Shown here in pieces: positions 60,776 to 63,418 of a stretch of DNA of 63,418 nucleotides. The notes beneath the pieces were generated by a model. That model ran no database searches. It had not been told where the DNA came from and was given only the letters and a program-made list of their open reading frames with translations. Both the position numbers and the translations under genes were made by a program. Positions within the stretch are counted from its first letter, which is position 1. Each line of letters opens with the position of its first letter. The DNA comes from an uncultured Ruminococcus sp. (GTDB lineage Bacteria > Bacillota > Clostridia > Oscillospirales > Acutalibacteraceae), in the NCBI GenBank assembly GCA_902802105.1, contig CADCKR010000015.1, positions 1 through 63,418 of the forward strand, given 5' to 3'.

Positions 60776-61162
60776 ATGGATAATATTAATCTTGCGCTGA
60801 CGCTTCTGATAGCAGGCTTCATTATAGTTTTTATGGTGCTGGTTTTGCTCATCATAATCATAACCGTCTACGGCAAGCTGATACAGGCAGCTCAGAAGAC
60901 ATCGCAGAACCGTAAGGAAAAAAAGAAAAAAGTCGTTAAGATCGAACAGCCTGCAAAGCCGGCAGCTCCGAAAGCGCCTTATGTTCCGAAGGTGCAGTCT
61001 GATCCTGATGAGATACCCGGAGAGATCGTCGCCGTTATTGCGGCGGCAGTAGATGCCATCTGCGGAGACAAGCCGCACAGGATAAAGTCTGTCAGGCGTT
61101 CACGGAATACTCGTTCTGCATGGGGCAGCACAGGCGTGATGCAGAACACAAGACCGTTCTGA
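60776..61162 (+). CDS. oadG: Sodium-pump decarboxylase gamma subunit (OadG-like)
   Basis: A 128-residue bitopic protein with one N-terminal membrane helix (~8-32), a Lys-rich stretch, an Ala/Pro linker and a short conserved helix (PGEIVAVIAAAVDAICGD) followed by a basic C-terminus. This matches the OadG small subunit that holds Na+-translocating decarboxylase complexes together. It is followed after 45 bases by the beta subunit. No carboxyltransferase (alpha) or biotin carrier gene is seen in the window. Confidence 0.82.
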   Translation: MDNINLALTLLIAGFIIVFMVLVLLIIIITVYGKLIQAAQKTSQNRKEKKKKVVKIEQPAKPAAPKAPYVPKVQSDPDEIPGEIVAVIAAAVDAICGDKPHRIKSVRRSRNTRSAWGSTGVMQNTRPF

Positions 61163-61207
61163 GAGAACAGTCTGACCTCCCAAGATCAATAGAAAGGAAG
61201 AAAATAA

Positions 61208-62527
61208 ATGGACATTTTCTCTCAGCTCGGCAGCGTCATTGTCGGACTGTTTCAATCATCGGGATTGTGTCACCTCGGATGGCAGAATTATGTAATGATA
61301 CTTATATCATTCGTGTTGATGTTTCTTGCCATCAAAAAGCAGTATGAGCCTCTGCTGCTGCTGCCGATCGCGTTCGGTATGATGATAGTAAATATTTTCC
61401 CAGAAATAATGGCTAACCCTACAACACAGCTTCTTACCTTTGAACAGGTAACAGCCAAGGGGCTTGATCCGGCTTCGTATCCTACAAGCTCTCAGCTTAT
61501 GACAAGCGCTCAGGCTGTATCGGCAGGCTTTGACCCGATGACACTTGAAAAGGTCATTATGGGTGAATCTGAATTTTATAAGATAGTTTACTATAACGTA
61601 ACAGAGAACGGCGGCTTGTTCTATTATCTCTATCAGGGCGTTCACCTTGGTATCTTCCCGCCGCTTATATTCCTCGGCATCGGTGCAATGACAGACTTCG
61701 GCCCGCTTATCGCTAACCCCAAGAGCTTCATTCTCGGTGCTGCTGCACAGATCGGTATCTTCATTACATTTATCGGCGCTATCCTTCTCGGTTTCCAGAC
61801 AAATGAGGCCGGCTCTATTGCTATTATCGGCGGCGCTGACGGCCCGACGGCTATATTTGTTACCTCAAAGCTCTCTCCGGAGCTTCTTGGACCTATCGCA
61901 GTAGCGGCATATTCCTATATGGCTCTTGTGCCGATCATTCAGCCGCCTATTATGAGGCTTCTTACCACCAAGAAGGAGCGCTCTATCGTAATGGGTCAGC
62001 TTCGTCCGGTATCAAAGCTTGAAAAGGTCATCTTCCCGATAGTTGTTGTAGTCCTTGTTGCAATACTCCTTCCGGATGCGGCTCCTCTTGTAGGTATGCT
62101 CATGCTGGGCAACCTCTTTAAAGAGAGCGGAGTTGTGGACAGGATCGCAAAGACGGCTCAGAATGAGCTTATGAATATTGTAACTATCTTCCTTGGAGTT
62201 ACGGTCGGTGCTACGGCAAGCGGCACACTGTTCCTTACGCCCAAGACGCTTGGCATTATTGCACTTGGTCTTATAGCCTTCTGTCTGGGTACAGCCTGCG
62301 GCGTGGTCTTCGGCAAGATCATGTGCTGGGCTACCAAGGGCAAGATCAATCCGCTTATCGGTTCTGCGGGCGTTTCTGCTGTTCCGATGGCTGCGCGTAT
62401 CTCACAGAAGGTCGGTCAGGAGGAAAATCCTGCAAACTTCCTTCTCATGCACGCTATGGGTCCGAATGTGGCAGGCGTTATCGGCTCTGCGGTTGCAGCC
62501 GGTGTGCTTATCAGCGTGCTTAAGTGA
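61208..62527 (+). CDS. oadB: Sodium ion-translocating decarboxylase beta subunit
   Basis: A 439-residue polytopic protein that couples decarboxylation of a carboxybiotin-carrying substrate to Na+ export. The signature GGADGPTAIFVTSKLSPEL is present, as are LGIGAMTDFGPL, the NEAGSIAIIGG stretch and the C-terminal MHAMGPNVAGVIGSAVAAG. An N-proximal soluble loop (~75-130) is longer than in many OadB but occurs in Firmicutes relatives. With OadG it forms the membrane part of an oxaloacetate, methylmalonyl-CoA or glutaconyl-CoA decarboxylase; the substrate depends on the missing alpha subunit. A terminator follows. Confidence 0.93.
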   Translation: MDIFSQLGSVIVGLFQSSGLCHLGWQNYVMILISFVLMFLAIKKQYEPLLLLPIAFGMMIVNIFPEIMANPTTQLLTFEQVTAKGLDPASYPTSSQLMTSAQAVSAGFDPMTLEKVIMGESEFYKIVYYNVTENGGLFYYLYQGVHLGIFPPLIFLGIGAMTDFGPLIANPKSFILGAAAQIGIFITFIGAILLGFQTNEAGSIAIIGGADGPTAIFVTSKLSPELLGPIAVAAYSYMALVPIIQPPIMRLLTTKKERSIVMGQLRPVSKLEKVIFPIVVVVLVAILLPDAAPLVGMLMLGNLFKESGVVDRIAKTAQNELMNIVTIFLGVTVGATASGTLFLTPKTLGIIALGLIAFCLGTACGVVFGKIMCWATKGKINPLIGSAGVSAVPMAARISQKVGQEENPANFLLMHAMGPNVAGVIGSAVAAGVLISVLK

Positions 62528-62539
62528 TCGCATTTATCT

Positions 62540-62583
62540 CCGCTGACAGATGACGCTGTTCCTTTGTCAGCGGATCATTTTTT
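62540..62583 (+). terminator. Intrinsic terminator of oadB
   Basis: A perfect 9-bp stem (CCGCTGACA / TGTCAGCGG) followed by ATCATTTTTTG. Confidence 0.85.
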
Positions 62584-62621
62584 GCAAAAATCATGGTAAT
62601 TGTTAATGAAAAAAATAACTG

Positions 62622-62650
62622 TTGCAAAAAATGTTTGTATTGTATATAAT
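62622..62650 (+). promoter_or_regulatory. Sigma-A promoter of the secreted repeat protein
   Basis: TTGCAA (62622-62627), 17 bases, TATAAT (62645-62650). Confidence 0.7.
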
Positions 62651-62684
62651 AAAGATAACAATAAATAGGAAGGTATTCTTTAGT

Positions 62685-63418
62685 ATGAAAAATAAAAAAT
62701 ACTTTAAGCGTTCCTTGTCAGCTATCATGTCGGCTCTTGTTGTTTTCAGCGGAGCTGCGGTACTTGGCAGTGCTGCTTCGCTTGATGCCAATGCGTATGA
62801 GGCTGCAGGCATGGCGGCAACGACAAATGCGTCTGCTGTAACAAACATATCTTATCTCGGTTCGTCGGCTATCACAAAGGGATCGGGCGTATATGTCTAT
62901 GGAAAGGTGTCCGCCGGCAATACGACCGGATATACCTATGCATACTACTACAAAAAGTACGGCGAAAGCTCATGGACAACAGCAAAGGGCTTTAGCAAAA
63001 CCACAAGAGTAAAGATCACACCGGATTCTACGGGCGTTTACTACGTAAGAGTTATTGCCAGAGATCCAAAGGGCGTAAAGACAACAAAAACATTGGCACT
63101 TAAAGTCTATTCTCCGTTGGTAAACAAGAGCAGAATAGCAAAGAGTCAGATAGTTCTCGGTTCATCTGTCTACATCAGGGGCGTTGCCGCCGGCGGCAGC
63201 GGTAATTATACTTATTCGTATTACTACAAGAAAACCAATGAGACAAGTTGGAAGGCTATCAAGGGATTATCATCCACTACGCTTGTTGCATTCAAGCCTT
63301 CAACGGCCGGTGACTACGATATTCTTGTAAATGTCAAGAGTCCGGTAGGCGGCGTAGTAAAGAAAACCTTAAAGCTTAATGTCAGCAAGCGTCTTGTGAA
63401 TACATCGACTGTTACACC
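62685..63418 (+). CDS. Secreted protein with tandem Tyr-rich beta repeats (partial, 3' end missing)
   Basis: An N-terminal 244-residue fragment that runs off the window. A signal peptide (~1-37, KRSLSAIMSALVVFSGAAVLG, cleaved near ANA) is followed by two homologous ~85-residue units (~60-142 and ~143-230). Each has a YxYxYYYKK core (YTYAYYYKKYGESSW and YTYSYYYKKTNETSW) and ends in a K-V/N-V strand. The pattern suggests Ig-like beta domains of the triple-Tyr type often found on surface proteins of ruminococci. The catalytic or binding part is probably beyond the window. AGGAAGG upstream supports ATG 62685. Confidence 0.75.
   Translation, partial: MKNKKYFKRSLSAIMSALVVFSGAAVLGSAASLDANAYEAAGMAATTNASAVTNISYLGSSAITKGSGVYVYGKVSAGNTTGYTYAYYYKKYGESSWTTAKGFSKTTRVKITPDSTGVYYVRVIARDPKGVKTTKTLALKVYSPLVNKSRIAKSQIVLGSSVYIRGVAAGGSGNYTYSYYYKKTNETSWKAIKGLSSTTLVAFKPSTAGDYDILVNVKSPVGGVVKKTLKLNVSKRLVNTSTVT

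Overview
The window reads as chromosomal DNA of a low-to-mid GC, Gram-positive anaerobe of the Ruminococcus / [Eubacterium] siraeum type (Oscillospiraceae). The evidence is a type IV pilus locus with no outer-membrane secretin, Na+-pumping decarboxylase subunits, split transketolase, an orphan ECF S-component, a MalQ-GlgP fusion, and many zinc-ribbon/FHA/Ser-Thr kinase proteins. The genus assignment is inference; no 16S gene is present.

Layout. 1-0.14 kb: 3' end of a 23S rRNA gene followed by a terminator, with no 5S gene. 0.2-10.4 kb: mostly housekeeping (DIP1984-family protein with a structured RNA candidate downstream, RarA, an amino-acid ABC transporter with unusual fused binding domains plus its ATPase, DusB, RsmE, a CrtO-like acyltransferase, CinA/PncC). 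10.8-14.7 kb: a fused 4-alpha-glucanotransferase/glycogen phosphorylase. 14.7-17 kb: a broken small gene, a zinc-knuckle membrane protein, and an 800-bp gap with two minus-strand small-RNA candidates. 17-18.3 kb: glyA. 18.5-37.4 kb: the type IV pilus region, with two major pilin genes, a pilMN fusion, pilO, prepilin peptidase, pilB, pilT and pilC, then a second transcript with two minor pilins and a 2520-residue pilin-like giant that carries starch-binding-like (CBM26-type) modules. 37.5-40.2 kb: a small membrane protein, lysA and an aquaporin. 40.7-52 kb: a phospho-signalling cluster (two PP2C phosphatases, a kinase-FHA protein, a pseudokinase, a TPR/LRR membrane protein, three FHA adaptors, and a TPR receptor kinase with a tiny membrane protein). 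52-63.4 kb: pyridoxal kinase, an acidic surface protein, split transketolase, PutP, a CDF transporter, an ECF S-component, leuB, oadG-oadB and the start of a secreted repeat protein.

How it fits together. The pilus machinery can build and retract a filament. The pilin-like giant lacks the Glu5 that packs pilins into the filament and so looks like a tip subunit. Its modules suggest the pilus grips starch. The MalQ-GlgP fusion would process the resulting maltodextrins in the cytoplasm. The kinase/FHA cluster has extracytoplasmic TPR and leucine-rich domains joined to cytoplasmic kinases, with FHA adaptors and phosphatases, so it looks like a self-contained sensing system; its input and output are unknown.

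Dispersed repeats are frequent. One family is a ~62-bp palindrome with long inverted ends (four copies); a second is a ~55-60-bp element containing AAATCAGCGGTCTTTTGC-like sequence, often next to GC-rich hairpins. Several promoters match the sigma-A consensus closely, and most transcription units end in clear intrinsic terminators.
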